A stretch of 64,000 nt of DNA from CAWFZT01 sp963820415 (GCA_963820415.1 CAWFZT010000008.1:868001-932000), one strand, 5' to 3'; shown: positions 44,831 to 53,426, counted from the first letter of the stretch. Translations and numbers: made by a program. Notes: generated from the letters alone by a model not told the origin.

Positions 44831-45107
44831 AACGCCTATAAATGTCCAAAACCTATCCTTTGTAAGGGGATTGTCAGGCAATCGTAGGGTAATCGTAGGG
44901 TACACGTCAAGTAGTGTAAATAGGTATCTGGTATTATATTTGCAAGGGCGACTTCTCTTCTTCTCCTCCTTAATAGAGAGCCGGGGTCGGCGTCCCCGGC
45001 TCTCGATGATTTTTACAGCTTATTCTTCCTCCCCCCAAGAAGAATCTGTCCAAGAGGTTCGTATAAAAAACGGACCTCTTTCTTTTATTCATTATTCGAG
45101 GCATTCC
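44831..45107 (+). promoter_or_regulatory. Leader region with tandem 11-mers and two hairpins before the hexuloisomerase gene
   Basis: No gene is seen. Two perfect direct 11-mers (AATCGTAGGGT) lie at 44880-44890 and 44891-44901. Hairpin A pairs 44976-44986 with 44994-45004 (11 bp, GC-rich). Hairpin B pairs 45052-45061 with 45071-45080 (one G-U) and is followed by TCTTTTATT, an intrinsic-terminator shape ending only 18 bp before the GAGG ribosome site. The terminator could end the phzF-like transcript or act as an attenuator for the gene downstream. No leader peptide with a ribosome site was found. Confidence 0.5.
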
Positions 45108-45662
45108 ATGACTACTTACAACGATACGAAACAGATACTGAACGAAATTGACCAGGTCCTCCGTCAGATCAGAGATGAGGAGGTCGATGCTTTATGCCGC
45201 GCCATCCTCGGCGCAGACAGGCTGTTTTTGCACAGCCTGGGCCGCGAAGGTCTGGTGCTGCGCGGCTTCACCATGCGTCTGATGCACCTGGGCTTCGCCG
45301 CAGCGGTGGTAGGCGATATGACTACCCCACCCATCGGGCCCGGCGGCCTGCTAATCGGAAGCAGCGGGCCGGGCTACGTCAGGTCGATGGCGACCCTGTT
45401 TGACATTGCTCACCAGGTGGGCGGCAAAGTGGCATTGCTGACCGCCGAGCCTTCAGCCCCGCTGACACAGCAGGCCGACCTGGTGGTGCTCATCCCGGCC
45501 CAGACCATGGCCAGGGCTGAAAGCCAGGACGCTCTTCAGTTGATGGGCTCAGTGTATGAGCAGGCCGAATGGATTCTGCTGGACACCATCGTGCTACGTT
45601 TGAAGAACACCACCGGGCAGACGGCCGAACAGATCCGCCAGCGACACACCAACCTCGAATAG
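45108..45662 (+). CDS. SIS-domain protein, 6-phospho-3-hexuloisomerase-like
   Basis: A 184-residue sugar isomerase of the SIS fold. Segments match the HxlB/PHI family: FLHSLGREGLVLRGFTMRLMHLGF, DMTTPPIGPGGLLIGSSGPG and the C-terminal QLMGSVYEQAEWILLD. PHI converts 3-hexulose-6-phosphate to fructose-6-phosphate in the ribulose-monophosphate (formaldehyde) route, but related proteins occur in other sugar pathways. No hexulose-phosphate synthase gene is in the window. ATG 45108 is chosen over the longer frame because GAGG precedes it and the upstream sequence forms the hairpins. Confidence 0.85.
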   Translation: MTTYNDTKQILNEIDQVLRQIRDEEVDALCRAILGADRLFLHSLGREGLVLRGFTMRLMHLGFAAAVVGDMTTPPIGPGGLLIGSSGPGYVRSMATLFDIAHQVGGKVALLTAEPSAPLTQQADLVVLIPAQTMARAESQDALQLMGSVYEQAEWILLDTIVLRLKNTTGQTAEQIRQRHTNLE

Positions 45663-45804
45663 GTAAAAGCAGGCAGAAAAAGCTATATCGTATCCAGGAG
45701 ATCGATTGAGTAGAAGAGCGGGGTGGGAATCTGCAAGGCTACAATATTATCTGGATTTCATCACCGGCAGGACACAGTAAGCCGCACAGGGATAGGGACT
45801 AAGA

Positions 45805-46917
45805 CTAACCCCGCGGCATCTGCCTGATGAAACTAATCACGTCCTCGCGGGTCAACATACCTTGAATCTGACCGTCTAGCATAACCGGCAACTGGTTGAC
45901 TCCATCTCGGTCCATTTCTTCGATAGCCGCCCAGATCTCTGTATTCGGACCGATCTGTTTTATCTGGCTGGTAGGGATCATCACCTGTTCAACGGTGGTG
46001 GTGGGCCATTTCTCTTTTGGAATTGCTTGCAAGGCATGCATAGTCAGCAATCCGACCACTGTATCATCCTTTTTAATAATGAAACTGCGCCGGCTTCCTC
46101 CCAAAATGTGTTCGTCGACCAGGTACTGCAGGGTGGTATCATCCGGGATGATGGTATAACCCCAACTCATCGCTTCAGAAACCTTGTGCCCAGATAAGGA
46201 GCTTTTGATCCTTTCCCGGCGCACCTCGCCGCCAGAAGCGTTCAGCACAAACCAGCCAATAAAGACGATCCATAACCCGTTCAAAAAGCTTCCATTAAGC
46301 ACCTGGTAAACGCCCAGGATGATGAAAATGTATGCGAAGAAACTTCCTACACTGGCCGCCACGAGGATTCCCAGGTGCCGTTTGCGAGTAATGCCCCACA
46401 CGATAGACATCAAAACGCCGCCGCCATCCAGGGGGAAACCGGGGATCAGGTTAAACAGCCCCAGCAGCAAGTTAATGTAAGCCAGGTATTTGGTCAGGGC
46501 CAGCAGCGGCTCAACGGCTGAAAAGATGACCGCCAGCAGGCCAAAAATCCCGGCCAACAATAAGCTGACGATAGGGCCGGAGATGGAGATCCAGAAATCG
46601 GATAAAGCGCTGGTTGGCTCGGATTTAATCTCGGAAACCCCGCCAAAAATGAAAAGGGTAATGCGGTTGACCGCCATCTTGTAGCGCATGGCCACCAACG
46701 AATGACCCAATTCGTGCAGCAGCACACTGGCGAAGAAAATGACGGCGGTGATCACACCCACCACCCAATACTCCGCCACAGGCCAGCTCTTGAACTCGGC
46801 CGGGAAATAGCCAGTTGCCAGGGTCCAGGTGATCAGGGCAAAGATGAGGAACCAGGAATAATCGATCCTGAGCGGAATTCCAAAGACTCGTCCAAAGGGG
46901 ATTGACTGACTGTTCAT
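45805..46917 (-). CDS. Site-2 protease family (M50) metalloprotease with two CBS domains
   Basis: A 370-residue membrane protease of the SpoIVFB/Rip3 type. Zinc motif HELGH (about 68-72) lies in a membrane segment; the second motif NLIPGFPLDGG (about 156) supplies the Asp ligand. About six spans are followed by a C-terminal pair of CBS domains (about 245-370; MSWGYTIIPDDTTLQYL, VNQLPVMLDGQIQGMLTREDV) that usually sense adenine nucleotides. It cleaves membrane-embedded substrates such as anti-sigma factors; the substrate is unknown. It is transcribed alone. The 276 bp upstream contain no clear gene. Confidence 0.93.
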   Translation of the reverse strand: MNSQSIPFGRVFGIPLRIDYSWFLIFALITWTLATGYFPAEFKSWPVAEYWVVGVITAVIFFASVLLHELGHSLVAMRYKMAVNRITLFIFGGVSEIKSEPTSALSDFWISISGPIVSLLLAGIFGLLAVIFSAVEPLLALTKYLAYINLLLGLFNLIPGFPLDGGGVLMSIVWGITRKRHLGILVAASVGSFFAYIFIILGVYQVLNGSFLNGLWIVFIGWFVLNASGGEVRRERIKSSLSGHKVSEAMSWGYTIIPDDTTLQYLVDEHILGGSRRSFIIKKDDTVVGLLTMHALQAIPKEKWPTTTVEQVMIPTSQIKQIGPNTEIWAAIEEMDRDGVNQLPVMLDGQIQGMLTREDVISFIRQMPRG

Positions 46918-47160
46918 TTAAACCTTCCCAGATCTATGTCCATGAAACTCCCGGCATCCCTTACATAAAGTTGTTTGTAGATGAACAATGATAGAACTTA
47001 TCCAACCTCCCGTCAAGATAAAAAAGCCTGTGGAAGTTTAGGCTGGAAGACGACCTTTTTGAGTAGGTAATATTTTCCGGTAAAACTATAGCCCCGGCCG
47101 CTCCCCAGAATTGTTAAAAATGCAAAAATGCCCAATAATATTTGAGGAATGGATAGCTAA

Positions 47161-47475
47161 AATTTTCATCTGGAACCGATCTTCATCCGCTCGATGGACG
47201 CCGGTTCGGTCCTATTGATCGGCGCCATCGAGGAATCTGCCAAAATCTTGGGCGTGGCTCTCCTGCACGCCCTGTGGGATGGGCTGCCGGCGTTTGTTGC
47301 GGCGTTTTTATCTCCGGGATTTGATGTGTTTCTCGCACAGTCGCTCATTGGTGGAATAGGCTTTTTCGTGCTCTGGCTGCGCTGGCGGGATGCCCGGCGT
47401 TTGCAGATGGCCCAGTCAATCCAGCCCGAACCGTTGATCGTCAACGACGAGAAACCGGTCGACGGGAACGGCTGA
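47161..47475 (+). pseudogene. Remnant of a PrsW-like intramembrane protease gene
   Basis: The frame opens right after a TAA (47158-47160) with no ribosome site; the first ATG is 47194. GAIEESAKILG resembles the EExxK motif and HALWDGLPAF the His/Asp-containing final motif of PrsW/CPBP-like membrane proteases. In intact proteins these are separated by more than 80 residues, whereas here they are four apart. The simplest reading is a gene with an internal deletion and lost N-terminus. It overlaps no other gene. Confidence 0.45.
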
Positions 47476-47499
47476 GAAAATCCCGCTCTGGAAAGGTCC

Positions 47500-48447
47500 T
47501 CACCCGGCCGGATGGGCGTGGGCGATGGAAATAGCCAGCTTCAGATTATCCCAGTTCGTATCGGACGGGACGGTGCAGTCCGCCCCCAGGATGAAACGCT
47601 GCGGGGCGGCCTGGATCACCCGTTCCACCTCGGCGCGGAGCTGCTCCGGGCTGCCTGTGGCAAGCACGCCCTTGCGGTTCAACCCGCCCATGTAAGGCCG
47701 GCCAAACAGGCGCACCACTTCCCGGGCGCTGGTTTCATCCCCGGTCAGCTCCAGGCTGGCGTTGACTACCTGCCCGGGATAATCCACATAAGGAGCCAGG
47801 TCTCGGTAGGGCAAGTGATAATCGCAGACGTGCAGGATATTGAAAGGACAGGCATGGTTGATCTCGTTCATCAAAGCCAGGTCGTATGGGCGGATGCACT
47901 CGTCGAACAGCGCCCGGCTGGCAAAGCGTCCCTCCTCGCCGCCTTGAGTCGAGGTATAAAACCCATCCAGGCCCAGGCGGATGCACTCTTTGACAAAGCC
48001 CATCAGGCTGTCGGTGATGATCTGCATGCCGCGCTTCACCTTTTCCGGGTCCTGGCGGATGTGTTCCGTGATCTTTTCCTGCCCGCCCACCACCTGCCCG
48101 GCCATCATGAACGGTGAATAAAGCGTCAGCACGACCAGGGCCTCTTTTTTGGCGGCTTTCACCAGGCCCGCCACCACGTCCAGGGGCTCCCGGTAAAAAT
48201 CCAGTTTGTAAAAAGGCATCTTTTCCCAATCCTGCGGGCGCTGGATCTCCGGCAACTGCGGGAAACTGTGCTCGTATTGGATTTTGACGAAATCCATGCC
48301 AGTATAGCGGAAATATTCCAGGTGCTTATCGATGGCCGGCTGGCCGCGCCGGTAAGCCGGGTCGAAATGCAGAAAAAAAGCCGCCGGGATGTAACCGGGC
48401 TTCTGATCGGCGTCCAAAAGACTGAGAACGGCCTCGCGTTTGTTCAT
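47500..48447 (-). CDS. UroD-fold protein with HxC...C signature
   Basis: A 315-residue third paralogue of the UroD/MtaA superfamily in the window. It keeps HVCDYH and a downstream Cys in FILGADCTVPSDTNWDNL, matching the zinc-thiol ligands of methyltransferase members. The N-terminal part shows the usual DFVKIQYEHSFPQ region. ATG 48447 is chosen because of GTGGAGG upstream (spacing about 6). It is transcribed alone and divergently from the ABC exporter. Function is unknown; cobamide- or thiol-dependent methyl transfer is a family-based guess, and no corrinoid protein gene adjoins it. Confidence 0.82.
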   Translation of the reverse strand: MNKREAVLSLLDADQKPGYIPAAFFLHFDPAYRRGQPAIDKHLEYFRYTGMDFVKIQYEHSFPQLPEIQRPQDWEKMPFYKLDFYREPLDVVAGLVKAAKKEALVVLTLYSPFMMAGQVVGGQEKITEHIRQDPEKVKRGMQIITDSLMGFVKECIRLGLDGFYTSTQGGEEGRFASRALFDECIRPYDLALMNEINHACPFNILHVCDYHLPYRDLAPYVDYPGQVVNASLELTGDETSAREVVRLFGRPYMGGLNRKGVLATGSPEQLRAEVERVIQAAPQRFILGADCTVPSDTNWDNLKLAISIAHAHPAG

Positions 48448-48576
48448 GATTTTCCTCCACAATAAAGGGTTGAGAATCAATTTTACCCTAATAAAGACAG
48501 CATGATTAAGGGCAAGATTATTTCGATTATCCCATCCCGTAATGTCTCAGAGTGAAATGTATTTTTTTGTGTTGGC

Positions 48577-48606
48577 TTGACATCGCCTCCTAACTTATGA
48601 TATATT
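48577..48606 (+). promoter_or_regulatory. Strong promoter of the ABC exporter operon leader
   Basis: A consensus TTGACA (48577-48582) is followed after 18 bp by TATATT (48601-48606; ATATAT at 17 bp is an alternative). Predicted +1 near 48613 gives an mRNA leader of about 225 nt before the first exporter gene. This holds the short ORF and both terminators. Confidence 0.8.
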
Positions 48607-48633
48607 ATTTCCAATGTGAGGAGATACTAAAAC

Positions 48634-48672
48634 ATGAAACTTTTCCTAATCCAATTCAATTTGGCTCTTTAA
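48634..48672 (+). CDS. 12-codon leader peptide ORF
   Basis: ATG 48634 is preceded by a strong ribosome site (GAGGAG, 48618-48623). It encodes MKLFLIQFNLAL and ends with TAA 48670-48672. The ORF lies between the promoter and two intrinsic terminators in front of an ABC exporter operon. This arrangement matches leader peptides (such as BmrB in front of Bacillus bmrCD) whose translation stalls in the presence of ribosome-targeting drugs. The peptide is hydrophobic, and its sequence itself is not recognised. Confidence 0.7.
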   Translation: MKLFLIQFNLAL

Positions 48673-48715
48673 GTATGCCTGTCGTCTGATCTGGACCTTG
48701 TGAAATGACCAATCG

Positions 48716-48746
48716 GCCGCGGGTGTGCTCACCCGTGGCTTTTTTT
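48716..48746 (+). terminator. Leader terminator 1
   Basis: A 10-bp stem pairs GCCGCGGGTG (48716-48725) with CACCCGTGGC (48730-48739, one G-U) around the loop TGCT. Seven T residues follow (48740-48746). It lies about 45 nt downstream of the leader-ORF stop. Its right arm (CCGTGGC, 48733-48739) is also complementary to the left arm of terminator 2. Confidence 0.85.
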
Positions 48747-48783
48747 AGCGCAGGGTATCAAAATGTACCCGCTCCATTGCCCA

Positions 48784-48810
48784 GCCACGGATTACCCGTG
48801 GCCGTTTTTT
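48784..48810 (+). terminator. Leader terminator 2
   Basis: A 7-bp stem pairs GCCACGG (48784-48790) with CCGTGGC (48796-48802) around ATTAC, and six T residues follow (48805-48810). It ends 30 bp before the exporter ATG. A small hairpin GGGTA/TACCC (48753-48770) lies between the two terminators. Pairing of 48784-48790 with the right arm of terminator 1 would abolish both terminators. Confidence 0.85.
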
Positions 48811-48839
48811 ATTAACTACCTTTATGGAGTCTGAACAAT

Positions 48840-50654
48840 ATGAGCGACTTTACACTCGCTGGTCTTTCGCAAGGTTCTAAAACTTCACGCTTTCGCCAGT
48901 ACAGGGCGCTGCTTTCCCACTACCTCAGGCCTCAGGCGCCCCGGGTAATCTGGATGGCCGTCCTTCTGCTGGTAGGGATCGCCCTGGAACTCGCCAACCC
49001 GCAGATCATCCGCTATTTTCTGGACACTGCCCAATCCGGCGGCAGTTCAAAACCCCTGCTGATCGCCGGGGTTCTGTTTATCGCCTTTGCCATCCTGCAG
49101 CAGGGGTTGACCCTGGGGGCCGATTACCTCTCCAAGGCGGTCGGGTGGACCGCTACCAACCGCCTGCGCGCCGACCTGTCCCTGCACTGCCTACGTCTAG
49201 ACATGCCCTTCCACAAGTCGCATACCCCCGGCGAGCTGATCGACCGCATCGACGGCGACGTCAGCCAGTTAGCCAACTTTTTCTCCCAGTTCAGCATCCG
49301 TATTCTCGGCGATGGGCTGCTTGTCCTCGGCATACTGGCCCTGCTTTTTGTCGAGAACGCCTGGATGGGCCTGGGGATGCTGCTGTATACCGCCGTGACC
49401 CTGCTGGTGCTGCGCTACATCCAAAACCTGGCCGTGCCGCGTTGGGCCGCAGAACGCCAGTCCGGGGCGCTGCTGTATGGTTACATCGAGGAACGCATCA
49501 GCGGGGCGGAAGAGATCCGCGCCGCCGGGGCGGAAGCCCACGCCATGCGCCGCCTGGATGAATTCTCGCGGCTCTTCACCACTAGGACGCGCGCCGCCGC
49601 GGTGGTCGCCGGCCTGGCTTACAACCTGACCAATCTGGTCTACGTGCTCGGCTATGCTGCCGGCCTGGCGGTTGTCGTCTACCTATACAGCCGCGGCCAG
49701 GCCAGCCTGGGGGCGGCCTACCTGATCACCTACTACATTGGCATGCTCAGCACCCCCTTGCAGTCGATCCGCGCCCAGGTAGAAGATTTGCAGCAAGCCT
49801 CGGCCAACATCCAACGCATCCAGGAGTTGTTTGCCCTCCAGCCCCAGGTAACCGCTCCTGGTCCAGGCGTGCGGGCCCTGCCGCCCGAAGCTTTGTCCGT
49901 AGAATTCGAGCAGGTTTCGTTTAAGTACGCCGACGGTGCAGGCGAAGATGACGAAAGCAGCCGCGCTTACGTCCTCACCGATATTTCCTTCTCCCTTCAG
50001 CCCGGCCGCGTGCTCGGCATCCTGGGTCGCACCGGTTCAGGCAAATCCACCCTGACCCGCCTGCTCTTCCACCTCTACGACCCCTCCCAGGGCACAATCA
50101 GGCTGGGTGGGGCGGACCTGCGCGAGGTAAGCCTGGCCGACCTCCGCCGGCGGGTGGGTATGGTCACCCAGGACGTGCAGCTTTTCCAGGCCAGCCTGCG
50201 CGAAAATCTGGCCTTCTTCGACGCCAGCATCCCCGATACACTCCTGGAGCACGCCCTGCAATCCCTGCGGCTGCGCGAGTGGGTCCAGGCGTTGCCCAAG
50301 GGGCTGGACACCCCGCTGGCCGGCGGGCAGAGCCTTTCTGCCGGTGAAGCCCAACTGCTGGCCTTTGCCCGCGTGCTGCTCAAAGACCCCGGCCTGGTGA
50401 TCCTCGACGAAGCCTCCTCCCGCCTGGACCCTTCCACCGAAGCGTTGATGGAGCGCGCCATCGACCGCCTTTTCTCCGGGCGTACGGGCGTGGTGATTGC
50501 TCACCGCCTGAAAACAATCCAGCGCGCCGACGACCTGCTCATCCTGGAAGAGGGCCGCATCGTTGAATACGGGCCGCGTCTGGCGCTGGCGGCCGACCCT
50601 TCCTCACGCTTCTACCACCTGCTGCAGACCGGCCTGGAGGAGGCGCTGGCATGA
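48840..50654 (+). CDS. ABC exporter half-transporter A (permease-ATPase)
   Basis: A 604-residue type IV ABC exporter subunit with a six-span membrane domain (about 35-325) and a nucleotide-binding domain (about 365-600). Walker A is GRTGSGKST, the signature is degenerate (LSAGEAQ in place of LSGGQ), and Walker B is canonical (LVILDEASS with catalytic Glu), with H-loop His in IAHRL. With the next gene it should form a heterodimer having one competent and one degenerate ATP site, as in BmrCD or TM287/288. It probably exports drugs or lipids. Control is expected through the leader upstream. Its stop overlaps the next start (ATGA). Confidence 0.92.
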   Translation: MSDFTLAGLSQGSKTSRFRQYRALLSHYLRPQAPRVIWMAVLLLVGIALELANPQIIRYFLDTAQSGGSSKPLLIAGVLFIAFAILQQGLTLGADYLSKAVGWTATNRLRADLSLHCLRLDMPFHKSHTPGELIDRIDGDVSQLANFFSQFSIRILGDGLLVLGILALLFVENAWMGLGMLLYTAVTLLVLRYIQNLAVPRWAAERQSGALLYGYIEERISGAEEIRAAGAEAHAMRRLDEFSRLFTTRTRAAAVVAGLAYNLTNLVYVLGYAAGLAVVVYLYSRGQASLGAAYLITYYIGMLSTPLQSIRAQVEDLQQASANIQRIQELFALQPQVTAPGPGVRALPPEALSVEFEQVSFKYADGAGEDDESSRAYVLTDISFSLQPGRVLGILGRTGSGKSTLTRLLFHLYDPSQGTIRLGGADLREVSLADLRRRVGMVTQDVQLFQASLRENLAFFDASIPDTLLEHALQSLRLREWVQALPKGLDTPLAGGQSLSAGEAQLLAFARVLLKDPGLVILDEASSRLDPSTEALMERAIDRLFSGRTGVVIAHRLKTIQRADDLLILEEGRIVEYGPRLALAADPSSRFYHLLQTGLEEALA

Positions 50655-51473
50655 ACACCACCGCTGCGCAAGAAACTATCCCGACCTGGAAGCTCAACGC
50701 CCTATTGATCAGATACCAGTGGGGGCCTTTTACGCTCCACTTTATCTTCTGCCTGCTGATCTTTGCCGAGCAGCTCGTCCCGGGCCTGATCGTCAAGGCC
50801 GTTTTCGACAGCCTGTCCGGACCCGGTCAGGCGCCGAGCCAGGAGTCTCTGTGGTGGCTGATCGGGCTGTATGTGCTGGTCGAGCTGGCCCGCCTGGTGA
50901 TTGCCATTGGCTACGAATGGTTTGGCATGACTTTCCGACTGGTAACCAGCGCCTGGCTGCGGGCCAACCTGTTTGCCAGCATCCTGCGCCGCCCCGGCGA
51001 CCAGCCTCTGCCGGTCTCCTCGGGCGAGGCGCTCAACCGCTTCCGCCACTATGAAGACATGGGAGAAATTACCGACTTTCCCACCTGGATTCCTGACCAG
51101 GTGGGCAAATGGATGGCGGCCGTAATCGCCGTGGTGATCATGGCGCGCATCAACCTGAGTATCACCCTGGTCATCTTCCTGCCCCTGATCGGAGTGATGT
51201 TTCTCACCCGCCTGTTCTGGGGTCGCATGCTGGTTTACAGCCGCCTCAGCAAAACCGCCAGCGATGCAACGGCCGGGTTCCTGGGTGAGGCGTTCGGAGC
51301 GGTGCAAGCGGTCAAGGTGGCCGGGGCCGAAGAAAACCTGGCCGCGCATTTCGTCCGTCTCAATGACCAACGCCGGCAGGTGGAAATGCGCTTCGCCTTT
51401 TTCAGAGGGCTGCTGGACGCCCTCAACTCCTCCGTGGTCTGCTTCGGCATCGGAGTGATGCTGCTGATGGCCG
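50651..51473 (+). CDS. ABC exporter half-transporter B, membrane domain (frameshifted)
   Basis: The first 274 residues of the partner subunit form the six-span domain up to span 5 (GIGVMLLMA). A single G seems duplicated at 51473-51474 (GCCGGTG for GCCGTG). Restoring it joins LLMAV to MAIARGTFTVGDFALF in the next frame, so the intact subunit would be about 606 residues. As printed, this frame ends at 51562 after unrelated residues. ATG overlaps the stop of subunit A. Confidence 0.85.
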
Positions 51474-52472
51474 GTGATGGCCATCGCTCGCGGCACCTTC
51501 ACCGTCGGCGATTTTGCCCTGTTCGTCTCTTACCTGTGGTTTACCACCCAAGTGCCCTCTGAGCTGGGTACCTTCTATGGCGACTACAAGACTCAGGCGG
51601 TCTCGATCGAGCGCCTGATGGAGCTGATCCGCCCTCAGCCGGCCCGGACGCTGGTCGAACCTCACCCGGCTCCAGCAGGCCAGCCTGGTCTACTGCCTGA
51701 AACACCCTTACCCGATAAAACCGCGGCTGACCGGCTGGAGACCCTGGAAGTGAACCACCTGACCTATCATTACCCGAGCGAGAATGGAGATGGCCTCGGC
51801 ATCGAAGACATCAGCTTCTCCCTGCAACGGGGTGATTTCGTGGTGATCACCGGTCGGATCGGCGCGGGGAAATCTACCCTGCTGCGCGCCTTGCTGGGAT
51901 TATTACCTGCCCAATCCGGCCGGGTCGCATGGAACGGCCGGGCGGTAGACGACCTGGCGGTCTTCTTGCGCCCGCCGCGCTGCGCCTATACCGCCCAGGT
52001 GCCACGCCTCTTCTCCGATACCCTGCGTGAAAACATCCTGCTTGGCCTACCGGCGCAGCCAGCCGACCTGGACAAAGCCATCCACCTGGCGGTATTCGAG
52101 CGTGACGTGGCTGCCCTCGAGCATGGCCTCGATACGCTGGTGGGCCCACGTGGCGTGCGCCTTTCCGGCGGGCAGGTCCAGCGCGCCGCCGCGGCGCGCA
52201 TGTTTGTGCGCCAACCTGAGCTGCTGGTCTTCGATGACCTCTCCAGCGCCCTGGATGTTGAGACCGAGCAGTTGTTGTGGCAGCGCATCGATGAACGCGG
52301 CCGCGACCTGACCTGCCTGGTAGTTTCACACCGGCGGGCTGCCCTAAGCCGGGCCGGCAAAATTCTAGTATTGAAAAATGGGAAAGTGGAAGCGCAAGGA
52401 AACCTGGATGACCTGCTTGAAACATCGCCAGAGATGCGACGCCTGTGGCACGGGCAGGTCGAGGATGAATAA
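51474..52472 (+). CDS. ABC exporter half-transporter B, ATPase domain (frameshifted)
   Basis: This part contains the last membrane span (FALFVSYLWFTTQV), an acidic and Pro-rich linker and the nucleotide-binding domain. Walker A is GRIGAGKST, the signature is canonical (LSGGQVQR), and Walker B has Asp instead of the catalytic Glu (LLVFDDLSS), with H-loop His in VVSHRRA. Subunit A shows the reverse pattern, so the degenerate ATP site is formed by Walker motifs of B with the signature of A. This is the exact asymmetry of known heterodimeric exporters and argues that both genes are functional and the frameshift is an error. Confidence 0.88.
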   Translation: MMAIARGTFTVGDFALFVSYLWFTTQVPSELGTFYGDYKTQAVSIERLMELIRPQPARTLVEPHPAPAGQPGLLPETPLPDKTAADRLETLEVNHLTYHYPSENGDGLGIEDISFSLQRGDFVVITGRIGAGKSTLLRALLGLLPAQSGRVAWNGRAVDDLAVFLRPPRCAYTAQVPRLFSDTLRENILLGLPAQPADLDKAIHLAVFERDVAALEHGLDTLVGPRGVRLSGGQVQRAAAARMFVRQPELLVFDDLSSALDVETEQLLWQRIDERGRDLTCLVVSHRRAALSRAGKILVLKNGKVEAQGNLDDLLETSPEMRRLWHGQVEDE

Positions 52473-52502
52473 CCTGCGCTGCTCTACCCTGGGAGGTTGA
52501 CC

Positions 52503-53384
52503 GTGGGCTATCTGTATGCCGTCATCACCGTTCTGGCCTGGGGCACCTGGCTTACTCCTTCGCAGAACCTGTCATTCAAGAACCAGCAGATCAAGACTTT
52601 TTATGTGGCGGGGGCCAACCTTGCGCTGGCGCTGGTGGTGGCCCTGCTGCAAAAACCCGGCCAGCTCACTCCGGGCATCTTCTGGCTGCCTTTCATCGGC
52701 GGCCTGGTCTGGTCGGTGAGCGGCTTCCTGGCCTTTACCGCCACCCACCGGGTCGGCATGGCCAAAGCCTTCGGCATCTGGGCGCCGGTCAACATCGTGG
52801 TCAGTATCCTGTGGGGCGCCCTGCTCTTCCACGAATTCCTGGATACCAGCCCACTCAGCCGCCTGTGGCTGGTACTTTCGATAATGGTGATCATCGCCGG
52901 GGTGCTGCTGATTATCCTGGCTCGCAGTGACGGCATAAAACCTAAAGGGCGGAACGCCGCCATCGGTTTTCTGAGCGCGGCCGGCGCCGGTATCCTGTGG
53001 GGCTCCTATTTCATCCCGATCAAGCTTTCGCAGGCCTCGATGTGGATCGCCGCCTTACCCCTGGCTGTGGGCATCTTTACCGGCTGCGCTTTGCTAGCCT
53101 TATTGGCCCGCCAGCCGCTGCGCCTGGACAAAACCGGCGCCTACCTGCGCGTCGCTTCGACCGGGCTGCTGTGGGGCATCGGCAACTACGGCATGCTGCT
53201 GCTGGTTGAGGGCCTGGGGACCGGCAAAGGCTTCACCATTTCTCAGCTTTCGGTAGTAGTCAATGCCCTGATCGGGATTTACTGGCTGAAAGACCCGCCG
53301 CCAAAGACTCGCGCGGCGGTCCTGACCCTCGCTGGCTGCGTTCTGGCCACCTTGGGGGGTATCGTCTTCGGGAATCTTAAGTAG
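52503..53384 (+). CDS. GRP-family (GlcU-like) sugar transporter
   Basis: A 293-residue membrane protein of the drug/metabolite superfamily, glucose/ribose porter subgroup, with ten hydrophobic segments in two internal repeats. Motifs such as AVITVLAWGTWLTPSQNL, WSVSGFLAFTATHRVGMAKAFGIWAPVNI and ILWGSYFIPIKLS are family hallmarks. It probably takes up a monosaccharide with H+. GTG 52503 is chosen because GGGAGG (52491-52496) is spaced correctly; the TTG at 52497 abuts that site. It lies 30 bp after the exporter operon and may be co-transcribed. Confidence 0.82.
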   Translation: MGYLYAVITVLAWGTWLTPSQNLSFKNQQIKTFYVAGANLALALVVALLQKPGQLTPGIFWLPFIGGLVWSVSGFLAFTATHRVGMAKAFGIWAPVNIVVSILWGALLFHEFLDTSPLSRLWLVLSIMVIIAGVLLIILARSDGIKPKGRNAAIGFLSAAGAGILWGSYFIPIKLSQASMWIAALPLAVGIFTGCALLALLARQPLRLDKTGAYLRVASTGLLWGIGNYGMLLLVEGLGTGKGFTISQLSVVVNALIGIYWLKDPPPKTRAAVLTLAGCVLATLGGIVFGNLK

Positions 53385-53426
53385 AGTCAACGATCTATTC
53401 CGAAAATAATGTCGCCCCAGCTATCT

